46,283 nt of DNA from Nostoc sp. GT001 (lineage in GTDB: Bacteria; Cyanobacteriota; Cyanobacteriia; Cyanobacteriales; Nostocaceae). Positions within the stretch are counted from its first letter, which is position 1, and each line of letters starts with the position of its first letter. The stretch is taken from positions 158,065 to 204,347 of the forward strand of contig NZ_JAUDRJ010000001.1 of the NCBI RefSeq assembly GCF_030382115.1. The letters run 5' to 3'. Under the pieces are notes generated by a model. The model saw only the letters and a list, made by a program, of their open reading frames with translations, ran no database searches and was not told the DNA's origin. This document shows, piece after piece, positions 8,424-20,300 of this stretch. The position numbers and the translations under genes were made by a program.

Positions 8424-11369
8424 TTAAACTTGAGCCTCCTGTTGTTGGTACAGGCAGTAATAAAGTCCCACTAAATCCATAAGTTCTGCATGAGTCCCCT
8501 GTTCTGCAATTCGTCCTTGGCTCATCATCAAAATTACATCGGCATTTTGAATTGTTCCTAGCCTGTGGGTAATAAAAAATACTGTCCTCCCCTTAAATAC
8601 TTGGGCTAGATTCAAGCACACCTGACGCTCTGTAGCATAGTCAAGTGCGCTGGTAGCTTCATCCAGAATTAACAGTGGTGGGTTTTGTAGTACAGTCCGA
8701 GCGATCGCAATTCTTTGTCTTTGTCCACCAGATAAAGCTGAACCCCTCTCTCCAACACGAGTTTCATAACCATTGGGCAGATTCATAATAAAATCATGGG
8801 CGCAAGCAATTCTAGCAGCCTCCACAATCTCTTCTGGTGTGGCATCAGGCATTGTTAGAGCAATATTTCCTTGTACCGTGGTATCAAATAACAGAGTGTC
8901 TTGTAACACCATGCCAATTTGTTGACGCAGGGAGTAGAGTTCTACCTTATTAATGTCATAGCCATCAATTTTGATGCGACCAGAGTCTAATTCATAAAGT
9001 CGAGGTAAGAGTTTGGTTAATGTACTTTTCCCAGCACCACTTTGTCCTACAACTCCAACAAACATACCAGCTTCAATATCAAGATGAACGTTGTTAAGTT
9101 GGGGGTTAGGGCTTTTAACAAAGCTGAAAGTAACACTTTCATATTGAACAGCACCAACAATAGCTGGCATCGGGATGTTATTACGCCCAGCAATTTCTGT
9201 TTCTTGGGGAGTATCAAGAATATCAGCCAAGCGTTCTAGCGATAAAGCAGTTTCTTGAAAGTTCTGCCACAGTTGAATTAGTCGTAGTAGAGGACTTGTG
9301 ACATAACCTGCGATAATACGAAAAGCAATTAACTGTCCCAAAGTTAGTTTTTGCTGCAAGACTAAATATGCACCTACCCATAATAAAAGTAAGCTTGATA
9401 GTTTATTCAGGAAGTTAGAGAGGGAACTAGCAGTATTGCTTGTCAGAACATTCTCAAAACTCGCACTAATATATCTTCCATAACGAGATTGCCATTGCCA
9501 GCGAGAATTGAGTTCGATGTTCTGTGCCTTGACAGTTTGGATACCAGATACCACCTCAACTAAATAAGATTGAGTTTCGGCATTGCGTTCAGCTTTAGTT
9601 CTAGTTTGGCTGCGAATAATCGGAGCAAATATAAAAGTAATCAGCGCAAAGAGCGGTACTGTTGCCAGTGCTACTATAGTTAGCAGCCAGCTGTAAAAAA
9701 TCATTACTACAATATAAATAACAGAGAAAATAGCATCTAGAACAACAGTTAGGGCAGTACCAGTAAGGAAGGAGCGAATATTTTCTAATTCGTTGATCCG
9801 GCTGGATATTTCCCCAACAGGGCGCTTTTCAAAATAACGCAGTGGTAAACGTAATAGGTGATCGATTACTTCGCTTCCCAAACTTAAATCAATCCGATTG
9901 GTGGTATCGACAAATAAGTTGGTACGCAGCCAAGTAATAATGCCTTCTACTATAGCCATTGCTATGAGCAGAAAGCCAAGAACGTTGAGAGTATTAATCC
10001 CGTTTTGAATGATAACTTTATCAATAATTACTTGGGTGATTAAAGGGTTTGCTAGCCCCAATAATTGGACGAATAGTGAAGCAATAAATACTTCGATTAA
10101 AACAGTACGATGTTTTTTAATGGCAGGCAGAAACCAACTTAAGCCAAATCGCTTTTGAGGAGTTTCTTTGGTGGGTTGCAACAGAAGTACTTGCCCTTCC
10201 TCCCCCCAAGTCTCAGCAAAATCTGCTGGCTTCTTGCGGACAATGCCTTGTTCTGGGATGGCAAGGACTAATTCTTTTTCAGTAGCTTTGTAAAGAATTA
10301 CATAGCTATCTTGCCAAGGAATCAAAACTGGTGTGGGTAGTTTAGATATTGCGATGGCGGGAACATTCACCAGTTGAGATGTCAACCCCATTAATTCTGC
10401 CAAAGCACCACATAATTGAATAGAAGTGCTGCCTGTGCGCTGAAAATTGCTGACTAAGGCACGGCGCAAGACATCGCGGCGAAATGGCATTCTTAACTGT
10501 TGCGCTAGCATTTGGAAACAAGCAAGAGTTCCATCTACAGGGCCACGACCCGATATGTGCGGGTATTTAATTCCTTGCCCTGGCTCTACTTCTTCTGTTT
10601 CTTCTGGACGCTCTGGAGCGAATGGGGCGTTTGCCCAAATTCCAGTATCTGACAATGAGGCGATGTTAACGTCAGATTCAGCGATCGGCAGTGTCGGATC
10701 GGTAAAACCAACTAAGCGAACTTCTCCAGTAATGTTAGCTCGATCTGAGCCAGGCAAAAGTCTTTCGCCCACATCATAGTTAGACCCTTTACTGCTAACT
10801 AACCACAGTAGGTTAGGGTCTAATTGCTGAAGTGATGTTTTGCCTGGGGGCAAGTTCAGGATTGTGGCTTGTTTTACAGTCGCAATCGCAAGTTCTTTAA
10901 GATTATCGGGAATCTTGCCCCGGCGTTCTAATTCTGCACCCAATAAATCAAAAACTTCAATGAGACTGCAATGGTTGCAAAAAGCATTCGCTATAGCAGG
11001 TTCGAGTTCTATTAGACTTAAAAAATCTGAGGCTTTTAGCGTTAAGCAAAGAGTTTCAACTGAAGCGATCGCAGTTTCACAGGGTACACCACGCAGCAAG
11101 CTTGTCCAACCGATGATTGATCCTGGTTTTAGTAGTTGCAGAGTATCAGGGGCAGAAGCACCAGGGGCATATCCCAATAAACGGGCTTGCCCCTGGTAAA
11201 GAATGACTACTCTAGCTGGGAGGGTTTCTCTGACCAAAATTGCTTGCCCCATGCGGTAGCGCAAAGGCTCAAGTTTTTCTGCAATCCGCTCAATACTAGT
11301 TATAGAAAGCTGATTAAATGGGTAGATGCTGGCGAGAAATTCTTGAATCGTGGTAGTGCTTTCTATCAT
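8424..11369 (-). CDS. T1SS ABC exporter with cNMP-binding and C39-like domains
   Basis: A 981-residue exporter with three parts. Residues 15-130 resemble a cyclic-nucleotide-binding domain. A C39-peptidase-like domain lies at about 270-390. A full ABC exporter half-molecule follows, with membrane helices at about 420-720 and an ATPase with Walker A GQSGAGKST, signature LSGGQRQRIAIA, Walker B LLILDEATSAL and the H-loop FITHRLGT. In the C39-like domain the usual D-C-G start reads D-G-T (GPVDGTLACFQMLA), so the catalytic Cys is missing. It should act as a C39-like docking domain, as in HlyB-type exporters, not as a leader peptidase. The layout resembles HetC-type transporters of heterocyst formers. 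Its ATG overlaps the stop of the upstream isomerase gene (ATGA). Confidence 0.9.
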   Translation of the reverse strand: MIESTTTIQEFLASIYPFNQLSITSIERIAEKLEPLRYRMGQAILVRETLPARVVILYQGQARLLGYAPGASAPDTLQLLKPGSIIGWTSLLRGVPCETAIASVETLCLTLKASDFLSLIELEPAIANAFCNHCSLIEVFDLLGAELERRGKIPDNLKELAIATVKQATILNLPPGKTSLQQLDPNLLWLVSSKGSNYDVGERLLPGSDRANITGEVRLVGFTDPTLPIAESDVNIASLSDTGIWANAPFAPERPEETEEVEPGQGIKYPHISGRGPVDGTLACFQMLAQQLRMPFRRDVLRRALVSNFQRTGSTSIQLCGALAELMGLTSQLVNVPAIAISKLPTPVLIPWQDSYVILYKATEKELVLAIPEQGIVRKKPADFAETWGEEGQVLLLQPTKETPQKRFGLSWFLPAIKKHRTVLIEVFIASLFVQLLGLANPLITQVIIDKVIIQNGINTLNVLGFLLIAMAIVEGIITWLRTNLFVDTTNRIDLSLGSEVIDHLLRLPLRYFEKRPVGEISSRINELENIRSFLTGTALTVVLDAIFSVIYIVVMIFYSWLLTIVALATVPLFALITFIFAPIIRSQTRTKAERNAETQSYLVEVVSGIQTVKAQNIELNSRWQWQSRYGRYISASFENVLTSNTASSLSNFLNKLSSLLLLWVGAYLVLQQKLTLGQLIAFRIIAGYVTSPLLRLIQLWQNFQETALSLERLADILDTPQETEIAGRNNIPMPAIVGAVQYESVTFSFVKSPNPQLNNVHLDIEAGMFVGVVGQSGAGKSTLTKLLPRLYELDSGRIKIDGYDINKVELYSLRQQIGMVLQDTLLFDTTVQGNIALTMPDATPEEIVEAARIACAHDFIMNLPNGYETRVGERGSALSGGQRQRIAIARTVLQNPPLLILDEATSALDYATERQVCLNLAQVFKGRTVFFITHRLGTIQNADVILMMSQGRIAEQGTHAELMDLVGLYYCLYQQQEAQV

Positions 11370-12121
11370 CTTGTTATTAAAACTGGAGCAGGTGCATCAT
11401 CATGTATGGTCAATTGCGCTTTGCTGATTTCTTCGGCTAACCAAGTCTCAAATAAATGATTCAGAAGTGTAGAGCGCATTGCATCATCTAATTGAGCCGG
11501 AATTAGCTTTTCCAGTCGCACAATCACAAACCACTCGTCCAATTTCATCGGCGGCCATAACTGTCCTGGTTGAGAAATGGTCAGTTTCTGTGCGATCGCT
11601 GGATGCGGTTGACTCATGGGAACAGGGCCTAACATTCCCCCTGTTTGAGCTTCTTGCCCTTGTGAATACACCGAGGCACAGTCAGCAAATGTCTGTTCTT
11701 GGGCTTTGATGCGGAAATAGAGTTCTTGGGCCACCTCTGCATCAGATGTGCGGATTAGGGAATAAATTACTTTGTCTAGCTGAGGCTTACATTGCAAAAA
11801 ATAAGATTCTAGCTTTGTCCCCCAAGTGGCTTGCTTTAACTTCTCAATTTTCAGTTCTCGCATAGCAACAGCTTCTAGCTGCTCAAGGCTTATACTGTAA
11901 TGTTCTAAGGCTTTTGCTATAGCTTCTGGTGTTGTCAGTTGATTGTTTTGGTAGAATTGCTCAATAACACACTCTTTTTCTGATGGAGTGAGTTCAAATG
12001 GAGCGATCGCTGTTTCAATAATCAATAAACGACACAATTGTGGGAGCATTTGGAAACCAGCCAGCAAATGCGTAATTTCTGCTTGGCTAATTATCTGGTT
12101 GCCAATTCTTAGGTGAGCCAT
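11366..12121 (-). CDS. Parvulin-type peptidylprolyl isomerase
   Basis: A 251-residue protein with a SurA/PrsA-like helical N-terminus and a parvulin domain at about 120-215. The domain is marked by YSLIRTSDAEVAQELYFRIK, then FADCASVYSQGQEAQTGGML with the conserved GG, and the closing EWFVIVRLEKL. No signal peptide is obvious, so it probably acts in the cytoplasm or at the membrane. Isomerases of this type are common first genes of cyanobacterial type I secretion operons, presumably helping to hold or fold very large substrates. It overlaps the ABC exporter by four bases and is the promoter-proximal gene of the operon. Confidence 0.85.
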   Translation of the reverse strand: MAHLRIGNQIISQAEITHLLAGFQMLPQLCRLLIIETAIAPFELTPSEKECVIEQFYQNNQLTTPEAIAKALEHYSISLEQLEAVAMRELKIEKLKQATWGTKLESYFLQCKPQLDKVIYSLIRTSDAEVAQELYFRIKAQEQTFADCASVYSQGQEAQTGGMLGPVPMSQPHPAIAQKLTISQPGQLWPPMKLDEWFVIVRLEKLIPAQLDDAMRSTLLNHLFETWLAEEISKAQLTIHDDAPAPVLITR

Positions 12122-12537
12122 TGGGTGCTAGAAAGTTAGGGTAGAGGAACCTATGTAATAATTTCCCTATCGCATCATGTATTGTAAGTTCTATTTATGA
12201 CAATGATAAGTATACGTATGTTTTCCTAAAGGATAGCTGTTACATATACTTAGAAATACTTAGAAAAACCGGGAAAAATTAAATTTCCTAGATATATCAG
12301 CTACTTTATCAAAAAAATATACTTAATTTTGTTAGTACTTAAGTAAGTATCGAAGCAAGTTTAAGCATAATTTCGCTGGTGTAAATCTGAATAAGGAGAG
12401 TATAAAGTTACAAGTATCCGTAAAAAACGTATCCAGTGTCCAGTAATGGATTATGCGCCAAAAGGTTTCAAGTCTACGTCAGAATCAATTGGCGCAAAAA
12501 CATTCATCTTTGAAGTAACAGTTATTAGGAAAGCATC
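12122..12537. promoter_or_regulatory. Divergent regulatory region with five ATACTTA heptamers
   Basis: This 416-base AT-rich region separates the secretion operon (minus) from the plus-strand genes and must hold promoters for both. ATACTTA, or its reverse complement TAAGTAT, occurs at 12207-12213 (minus), 12246-12252 (plus), 12256-12262 (plus), 12319-12325 (plus) and 12344-12350 (minus). The second and third copies form an exact 10-bp tandem repeat, ATACTTAGAA. A perfect palindrome TACTTAAGTA lies at 12336-12345. This is operator-like; the regulator is unknown. I could not assign -10/-35 boxes with confidence. Confidence 0.5.
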
Positions 12538-13275
12538 ATGAGTCAAAGCTTAATCACCCAAGAGTTCGGAATTATTATTGCTGCAAAAAATCATAACCCC
12601 ACACTTCTCAATCCAGATTTTCTCAAATATAGTGGTATAGTTCCGACAGAATGGGAATTGGCTCGTCAACCAATATCTACCCAAAACGTATCTCAAGTTG
12701 CCTTCACTAACGGTGTTCTTATAGTAGCTGAACCGACGCGAGTAATATTTATAGAAGCTATTGAAGGTAAAGCAGTAGCAGAAATCATAGTTGCAGACAT
12801 TGCTAAAAAATATGTCCAAGCACTACCTAACGTAGAGTACGAAGCTGTAGGTCTTAATCCCAGAAGCTACATGAGTTTTGACCAACAGCAAGATGCAGCC
12901 CGTCAGTATTTAGCTGAAATGCTACTGTCTCCTGGTCCTTGGCAAGAAGTTGGGACTGCACCTGTACGAGCGACACTAAACTTAGTTTATACTTTAGAGC
13001 GCTGCCCATTCTATCTCACTGTCAGTGAAGCAGCATTACGGAATCCAGACGAAACTAGCACTCCAATTGTATTGTTCAATGGCAGTTTTAGTTATCAAGT
13101 AATTGCCGAAACCGTACCAGAACGCCTCAGAAATTTGCACCAACTTATTGATAATTGGCAAGGAGATTTATTAACTTACCAAGATATTATCAATAGCAAG
13201 TTTATCACTCAAGTTGCGGCTCACACAACTGTAGTTCCAGATGTATTCTCAATGAATGCCAGTGCAGTAGCCTAG
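12538..13275 (+). CDS. Hypothetical protein between the secretion operon and the giant gene
   Basis: A 245-residue protein, family not recognised. It has no signal peptide or membrane span and appears to be a mixed alpha/beta cytoplasmic protein. Notable stretches are TPVRATLNLVYTLERCPFYL-like beta segments near residues 145-165 and a helical LRNLHQLIDNWQGDLLTYQD near residues 200-220. A purine-rich ribosome site (AGGAAAG) lies 6 bases before the ATG. Because it lies between the T1SS operon and the giant gene, it could be a chaperone or regulator of the giant product. This is inference from position only. Confidence 0.65.
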   Translation: MSQSLITQEFGIIIAAKNHNPTLLNPDFLKYSGIVPTEWELARQPISTQNVSQVAFTNGVLIVAEPTRVIFIEAIEGKAVAEIIVADIAKKYVQALPNVEYEAVGLNPRSYMSFDQQQDAARQYLAEMLLSPGPWQEVGTAPVRATLNLVYTLERCPFYLTVSEAALRNPDETSTPIVLFNGSFSYQVIAETVPERLRNLHQLIDNWQGDLLTYQDIINSKFITQVAAHTTVVPDVFSMNASAVA

Positions 13276-13587
13276 TCCAAAAGGTAGAGGATAGTTCAAC
13301 ATCCTAACAAGAGCAGAACAGCCTCTACTTAGTTCTGACGATCAAAAGAACGACTAGCCTACGGTAACAACAAAGGTGAACACCTAAACTAATTTCGGAC
13401 GATTCATCTTTGCTACATATTCCAAAAAATATTAATAATAGGCAGAGTAATTGCCGCCAATATTGGGATTACATCAACTAGTGGATAATGCACTATTTGA
13501 CGTAATCCCAAAAATTGGCTGAACCTTTTTAAATACAACTAAAAACTAAAAACAATCAACGATTTACTACTGGCGAGGAGTTAGGTC
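13276..13587 (+). promoter_or_regulatory. Leader region of the giant gene, with a long hairpin and strong RBS
   Basis: This 312-base gap holds a 21-bp-arm inverted repeat at 13463-13511, described separately, and a good ribosome binding site AGGAG at 13576-13580, seven bases before the ATG at 13588. The stretch 13300-13440 shows short repeated motifs (GACGAT, GAACGAC) but nothing I can name. The giant gene may have its own promoter here, or may be read through from the gene at 12538. Confidence 0.45.
13463..13511. repeat. Imperfect inverted repeat, 21-base arms, 7-base loop
   Basis: The left arm is TTGGGATTAC-A-TCAACTAGTG and the right arm CACTATTTGA-C-GTAATCCCAA. They pair with only two mismatches around the loop GATAATG. 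It lacks a T-run, so it could be a processing hairpin, a protein site or a remnant of a small mobile repeat. Confidence 0.65.
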
Positions 13588-14349
13588 ATGGGTAGTCCTG
13601 AAAATGGTGTGAACAACGGTGGTTTAATGCCACCATCTCTATTAGAAAGTGCATCTTTAAGTGCATCCCTAGATGATAATTCTGGTTTAACCGAATTACA
13701 AAAGGCACTGAAATCTTCTTCTAGTAGTTTTGATCCCATCAATTTTGAATTAGGAAAACCCTCTGATTCCAATAACTCTGCAACTATTAGCGATAATCAA
13801 CAATCAAATTCAAATCAAATTGCCAACTACACCCCTGAAAATGGGATTTTTGACAACGGACTATCGATTACCCAACCAGTTGTCGCCAAAACGACTCCAC
13901 TGTTAAAAACTAGCAACAACAATCAAAAATCTGGCACAACTCAAAGTGTAGATTCACTCACAGGTAATACATCTGACGCTTCCCTACTTGGCATCAGCAA
14001 CCCGACGACCAATATTAGCGCCAATTCTACCTCTGCACCTCTAAGTGTTCAAACTCAACAAAATACCAGCCAGACTTCCACTCTCCCCTTCGCCATCCGT
14101 ACAGATGGTACAATCAGCATCAACGGTGGCGGAGATTTTGATGGTGTCCCAACAGACCTCACAGATGATGCCCTAATTTACGCAGCGAAAGGATTTACAA
14201 TTAATGGCAATCCCACCTTACCCGTACAAAGAAATGCTCAGGGAAACCCCATTCGGGATGCAAATGGCAAACTAATTCTGATCGATAGAGACTGTTACCG
14301 TTGCATCAGGATATACCACCATCAACGGAACGAACAACCAATATGCTAA
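13588..14349 (+). CDS. Giant protein, segment 1: Ser/Thr/Asn-rich N-terminus
   Basis: 253 residues as read, of which the last 18 or so (from about 14291) are out of frame. The segment is dominated by Ser, Asn, Thr and Gln with no signal peptide, which fits a type I secretion substrate or an unstructured surface anchor. Start at the ATG at 13588, with AGGAG seven bases upstream. The true frame continues at about 14291 as AVTVASGYTTINGTNNQYAN and leads into segment 2. Confidence 0.75.
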   Translation: MGSPENGVNNGGLMPPSLLESASLSASLDDNSGLTELQKALKSSSSSFDPINFELGKPSDSNNSATISDNQQSNSNQIANYTPENGIFDNGLSITQPVVAKTTPLLKTSNNNQKSGTTQSVDSLTGNTSDASLLGISNPTTNISANSTSAPLSVQTQQNTSQTSTLPFAIRTDGTISINGGGDFDGVPTDLTDDALIYAAKGFTINGNPTLPVQRNAQGNPIRDANGKLILIDRDCYRCIRIYHHQRNEQPIC

Positions 14350-14368
14350 TTTAATCCCCCCGCAAGTA

Positions 14369-17300
14369 GTGGCACAGCAGACAATCACCGTGCCAGCTTA
14401 CGCAGACATAAAACTTGTTGAACTCAATCGTAGAATACCCGCAGGCACTCCCACTGTCACCTTTAACATTTCCCAAAACCCCATCAACAATGCTAACGAT
14501 TGGACAAACAAGTTTCCACCTCCTGGTACTACTAGTAATCCGAAAGTTGTCAGAGTCATAGGTGGGGGACTCAACGTTCCTGCCAACCTTAGTTTAAGCA
14601 ACTATGTCATTACCGTTGACCAAGGAGACATCAACTTTAACGGTAATGGTCAAAATTTGAATAATGTAGTGCTAATTGCTAATAACGGCAATATTAACTT
14701 GTCCAATGTCCAGTCCCGCGATTTGTCTGTATTTGCTTCTAGTTCCATTAACATGAACGCGGGAGCCAGATTTGCGGGTTACACCACAATTGCCAATGGT
14801 AGCAGTGGCGGAAACATTACCTTCAACGGCGCGACTACAACTACGAGCACTACCGACAATCTCAAGGTAATATCTGCTGGAGATATCACTTATAATGGCG
14901 CATCTGACACCCGTGGATTATTTTTAAGCGTCAAAAACTTTATTTTTAATGGCAGTTCTACTTTGTATGGTTCGATTAGTGCTAAAGGGAATATCATCTT
15001 CAACGGTCAAGCGACTGTGATTGGTGTCGCTGAATTGATGCCAGATATTACCCCACCTATAATTAGCGCTACTTTAGCTCGTGATACTGCACCCTTCGGA
15101 CAAACAAATCAAGATTTTATTACTTTTGATCCCACAATTACGGGAACTGTTACTGATATTAATCCCATACTTGAGTTTCGTGCAGGCTTCAATAATACGC
15201 CATCTGCCAACTACACAAATGTAACTGCTCAATCCAATAGTGATGGCAGCTTTAGCTTTACCCGTTCTCAGCTAGAAACTATTTATGGTAGCACTCTCGG
15301 TGACGGCATTTACACTCTACATTTACAGGCTAAAGATTTATACGGAAATCTTTCCAACACCTTTGATATTCAATTCACTCTTGATACTATTACCCCTTCT
15401 CCAAGTAATTTAGACCTCTTAGCTACTGACGATAGTGGCGCTAGTAATACTGATAACATAACTAATAAAAGTACACCGCATATTACAGGTAATGCTGAAA
15501 TCGGGGCAGTTGTTCAACTTTTCAATAATGGGCAAACTATTGGTCAAGCAACAGCTAATAATACAGGTGTATGGCAAATTGTTACTAGTCCTTTAACAGA
15601 CGGAGTTTATAATTTAACTGCAAAAGCCAATGACATCGCAGGTAATGTCAGCAATCTCAGTACTGCACTCAATATCACTATTGACAGCACATTACCTCTG
15701 TTAACGCTAAATACCCCAGTTGATACTGCACCTCTTACTCCAGGAGCTAGATTAACTGGTCGTGTCGATGGTACTGGTTCTGCTGTAACCGCATTGAGCT
15801 ATCACTTTGATAACTTAGCGTCGGTTACAGTACCATTTAATGCTACTACGGGAGCATTTGACCAATCTTTTTCTTTGACTGGACTTGCTAACGGGGCGCA
15901 TACACTAACTATTACCGCTACTGACACAGCAGGTAATATCAAAACTATTCAATATGCTGTCGCAGTGGTTATTGATCAGGATGCACCTGTGATTAGCGCT
16001 ACCTTAGTGCGAGACACTGCGCCTGCTAACACGACCAATACTGATAAAATTACCTTTGACCCCAGCATTACGGGTACTGTCACCGATGTTAACCAAGTTG
16101 TTAGCTTTCGGGCTGGTTTCAACAATCCGAATGTTACCAACTTTGTCAATGTTTTACCTGCTAGGCAATCTGATGGTAGTTTTAGCTTTAGCCGCCCGCA
16201 ATTAGAACAAATCTATGGCGGAACTTTACCAGATGGCCAACACATACTGTACTTGCAAGCAACAGATTCCTACGGCAATACTTCTAGCGTATTTGCTGTT
16301 GCCTTTACCCTCGATACTGTCACACCTGCACCGACTCTCAAATTGTCAACAGCTAGCGATTCGGGATTTAATAATAGCGATCGCCTCACTAACGATGCGA
16401 CTCCCACAATTGTTGGCATTGCCGAAGTTGGAGCATCTGTACAATTATTCAACAACGGACAGCAAATCGGACAAACTACTGTCAGTGCCGATGGGACTTG
16501 GCAAATAACTACATCCTCATTGACCGATGGGATACATTCCTTAAGTGCTGCTGTTACTGACATCGCCGGAAATACTAACACCTCTTTGACATCGCTTGTC
16601 GTCACTGTTGATACTGCGCTTCCACAACTGACGCTCAATACACCTTTGGATCAAACTCCTCTGCGACGAGGAGATAAAATCACTGGGAGCATTAATGGTA
16701 CAGGTAGTAGTGTAATTTCTTTGAGCTATCGCTTCAATAACCAAAGTGAAATACCTATTGCCTATAATTCTACGGAGGCTTTTGACCAGGAACTGGATTT
16801 GACTGGACTTGGGAATGGTAGCCACGTTCTGACGATTGTGGCAATTGATGCAGCTGGCAATTTACTGACGACACAATATAACGTCACTGTTCAGCTAGAT
16901 GAAGCAGCACCTGTAATAACCGCAGCTTTGACAAATGACACAGCCCCAAGTGGTACAACTAACAGCGATCGCATTACTTTTGACCCGGCAATTAGGGGTA
17001 ATATTGTTGATACTAGCCGTGTAGTTGAATTCCGAGCAGGTTTTGATAATACACAAATTGCCAATTTTGTTGATGTTTTACGCCAGTTAAATAGCGATGG
17101 GACTTTTAGCTTTGACCGCAGTCAACTGACAGCAATTTACGGCAGTTCTATCCCTGACGGCGTGCATACCTTACATTTGGTTGCCGAAGATGAATTTGGC
17201 AACCTCAGTCAGGTTTACAACTTCACCTTTACACTAGATACGACAACACCTGCGCCAAATAACCTCGATCTGCCTGCTAGTAACGATAGCGGCACGAGCA

Positions 17301-20300
17301 ATACTGATAACATTACCTTAGACCCATCCTCAAGCATTACAGGTAACGCTGAAGCTGGTGCAACCGTCCAACTTGTGAATAGCAATGGCGGACAAATCCT
17401 CGGTCAGGCAACTGCCGATGCTAACGGTGTATGGCAAATTACTACCAATAACTTAGCTGACGGCACATACAATCTCAATGCTATTGCTACTGACATTGCT
17501 GGGAATCTCAGCAGCGTCTCGGCAATAACAATTACCATTGATAGCACTGCACCTACCCTCGCCTTGACAACTCCTGTTGATACAGCGCCATTAAAACAAG
17601 GAGCGCGTCTAGTTGGCAGTGCCAGTGGTACGGGTAGTAGCATTAGTGCTTTGAACTACAGCTTTGACAATCAAGCCGCAATACCTTTATTTTTCAACCT
17701 TGATGGTAGTTTTAACCAACAGCTTGACTTTAGAGGAATTGCCAACGGCGATCGCGTTTTGACAATTACTACAACAGACATTGCGGGGAACATTACTACC
17801 CAGCAGTATAATGTTACTGTTAATCTCGATTCCGAAGCTCCAATTATTACCGCGAACTTATTACGTGACACTGCCCAAGGAGGAAATACCAATAGCGATC
17901 GGATTACTTTTGACCCGACAATTGTAGGTACTGTCACTGACACGAACCGCGTAGTTGAATTGCGAGTTGGGTTGAACGATACACTTGCTGCGAACTATGT
18001 TGATATTACTGCCCAAATTCAACCTGATAGCAGCTTTACTCTCAATCGCACTCAGCTAGAAACCATTTTGGGCAATACTTTAACTGATGGCGTACACACT
18101 CTATACTTGGTAGCTAAAGATGAATTTGATAATATTTCACCTACCTTTGAATATACTTTTACGCTGGATACCAGCACACTTACACCTAGCAATCTAGACC
18201 TGACTCCAAATAGCGATCTAGGAGTAAGTAACAGCGACGATATTACTAATGTTAGCAATCCCACCATTACAGGTAACGCTGAGGCTGGAGCAACAATTCA
18301 ACTTTTCCATTCTGGGCAAGTTTTAGGCAGCGCAACAACTGATAGCACGGGTACTTGGCAAATTGTCACTAGCGAACTTACTGACGGTACATACAATCTT
18401 ACGGCGGTTGCTACAGATATTGCAGGTAATGTCAGCAATGAGTCTGCACCATTGCAAGTAATTATTGACAAAGTAATACCGCAACTGACTCTTAGCACTC
18501 CTGTGGATACTGCACCACTAGTAACAGGAGCCAATCTAACTGGTAGCATCAACGGTACGGGAAGCGCTGTGGCATCGTTGCGCTATCGCTTTGATAACCT
18601 TGAGGAAATTAATGTTGATTTTGATGCTACAGGAGGATTTAACCAACAATTAGATTTGACTGGGCTGAGTCATGGTACTCATATATTGACACTAATTGCC
18701 AGCGATATTGCAGGTAATCTCACAACAGTCACTTATAATATTAAAATTAATAATGATACTATTGCCCCTGTAATTGCTGCGGTTCTCAGCAACGACACTG
18801 CACCAGGCGGTACAATTAACAGTGATAAAATTACTGCTGACCCAGCAATTAACGGTACAGTTACCGATATAAGTCGAGTTATCAGTCTCCGGGCAGGATT
18901 TAACAACACCCTCGCTGCCAACTTTGTTGATGTTATTGCCCAACTAAACACTGACGGTAGCTTTAGCTTCAACCGCACACAACTCGAAGCAATATACGGT
19001 AGTTCCTTGCCAGATGGCGCTCATACCTTGCGCTTAATCGCATCTGACGAATTTGGCAACACCTCAAACGCCTTTAGCTTTACTTTTACCCTGGATACTA
19101 GTGTCACTCAACCAGTCTTCAATTTAGATGCAACATCGGATTCAGGCATAGTTGGCGACAAGAAAACCAAATTTGATACAGTCACGCTTACAGGTTTAAC
19201 TGACCCTGGCGTGACTCTATCCTTGGAAGCAACAAATACTACCATTAGTGCTGATAATACAGGCAAATTTACCTTTACTAACGTTTCTTTAGTCGCAGGC
19301 GTTAATTCCTTCACCGTCAAAGCAACGGATATTGCAGGCAACCAACGCACCTATGCAACCACCATCTACCGTTTTAGCGCTCCGACTGCCATTAAACTTA
19401 CTGCTAACAGCATTGCTGAAAATAGTCCTAATGGTACGTTGATTGGTGAGTTGAGCAGTATCGACCCGGATACAAGCGATAGCCATACTTATAGTCTGGT
19501 AGATGATGCTCACGGGCGATTCCAGATTGTAGGCAACTCTTTAAAAGTGGCTAATAATACACTTATAAATTACGAGAACCAGAGCCAGCATACTATCGTC
19601 GTTCGCAGCACTGATGCTCAAGGTCTAAGCACTACTCAAGAAATTACAGTTAATGTAACCAATATCAATGAAACTCCCAGCTTTACTAGCACGCCTATTA
19701 TTACAACTATTGAATTTGGTAGTACTTATACTTATAATATCACTACCATTGATCCGGATGCTGGTGATACCCGCATTATCACTGCGACTGGAGTTCCCAG
19801 TTGGTTAATCTTTACCGATAACGGCGATGGCACTGCCGCCTTAACAGGTACCTCGAATGAAAATCAACTGGGTCTATTTAATATTGCATTTACGGTAAAA
19901 GATGCAGGTGGACTTGGCACTACACAAAATATTATTCTCGGTAGTCAAATTAGTTTGACTGAAGAAACTGACTTTACAGCAACTCGCAGCCTACCTCTAG
20001 TCATTCCAGCAACACCTTCTATCCTCAGCTTCAAGATTGATAAGAGTTTTGACATTTCCGATCCTAATGCTATTAACGATGCCTTTGAGGTGGCATTAGT
20101 TGATGCTAATGGCAACTCTCTAGTACACACCATCGCATCCGGTAGAGATGCTTTCTTCAACCTGACAGAAGGGGAAGATGTCGCATTGGGCGCGGGTGCT
20201 ATTTATAACAGCACTGACCGGACTGTGAGCTTGAATTTGACAGGCGTTAAACCAGGTAATGCCACTCTCATTTTCCGTCTGGTAAACAATGACACCGATA

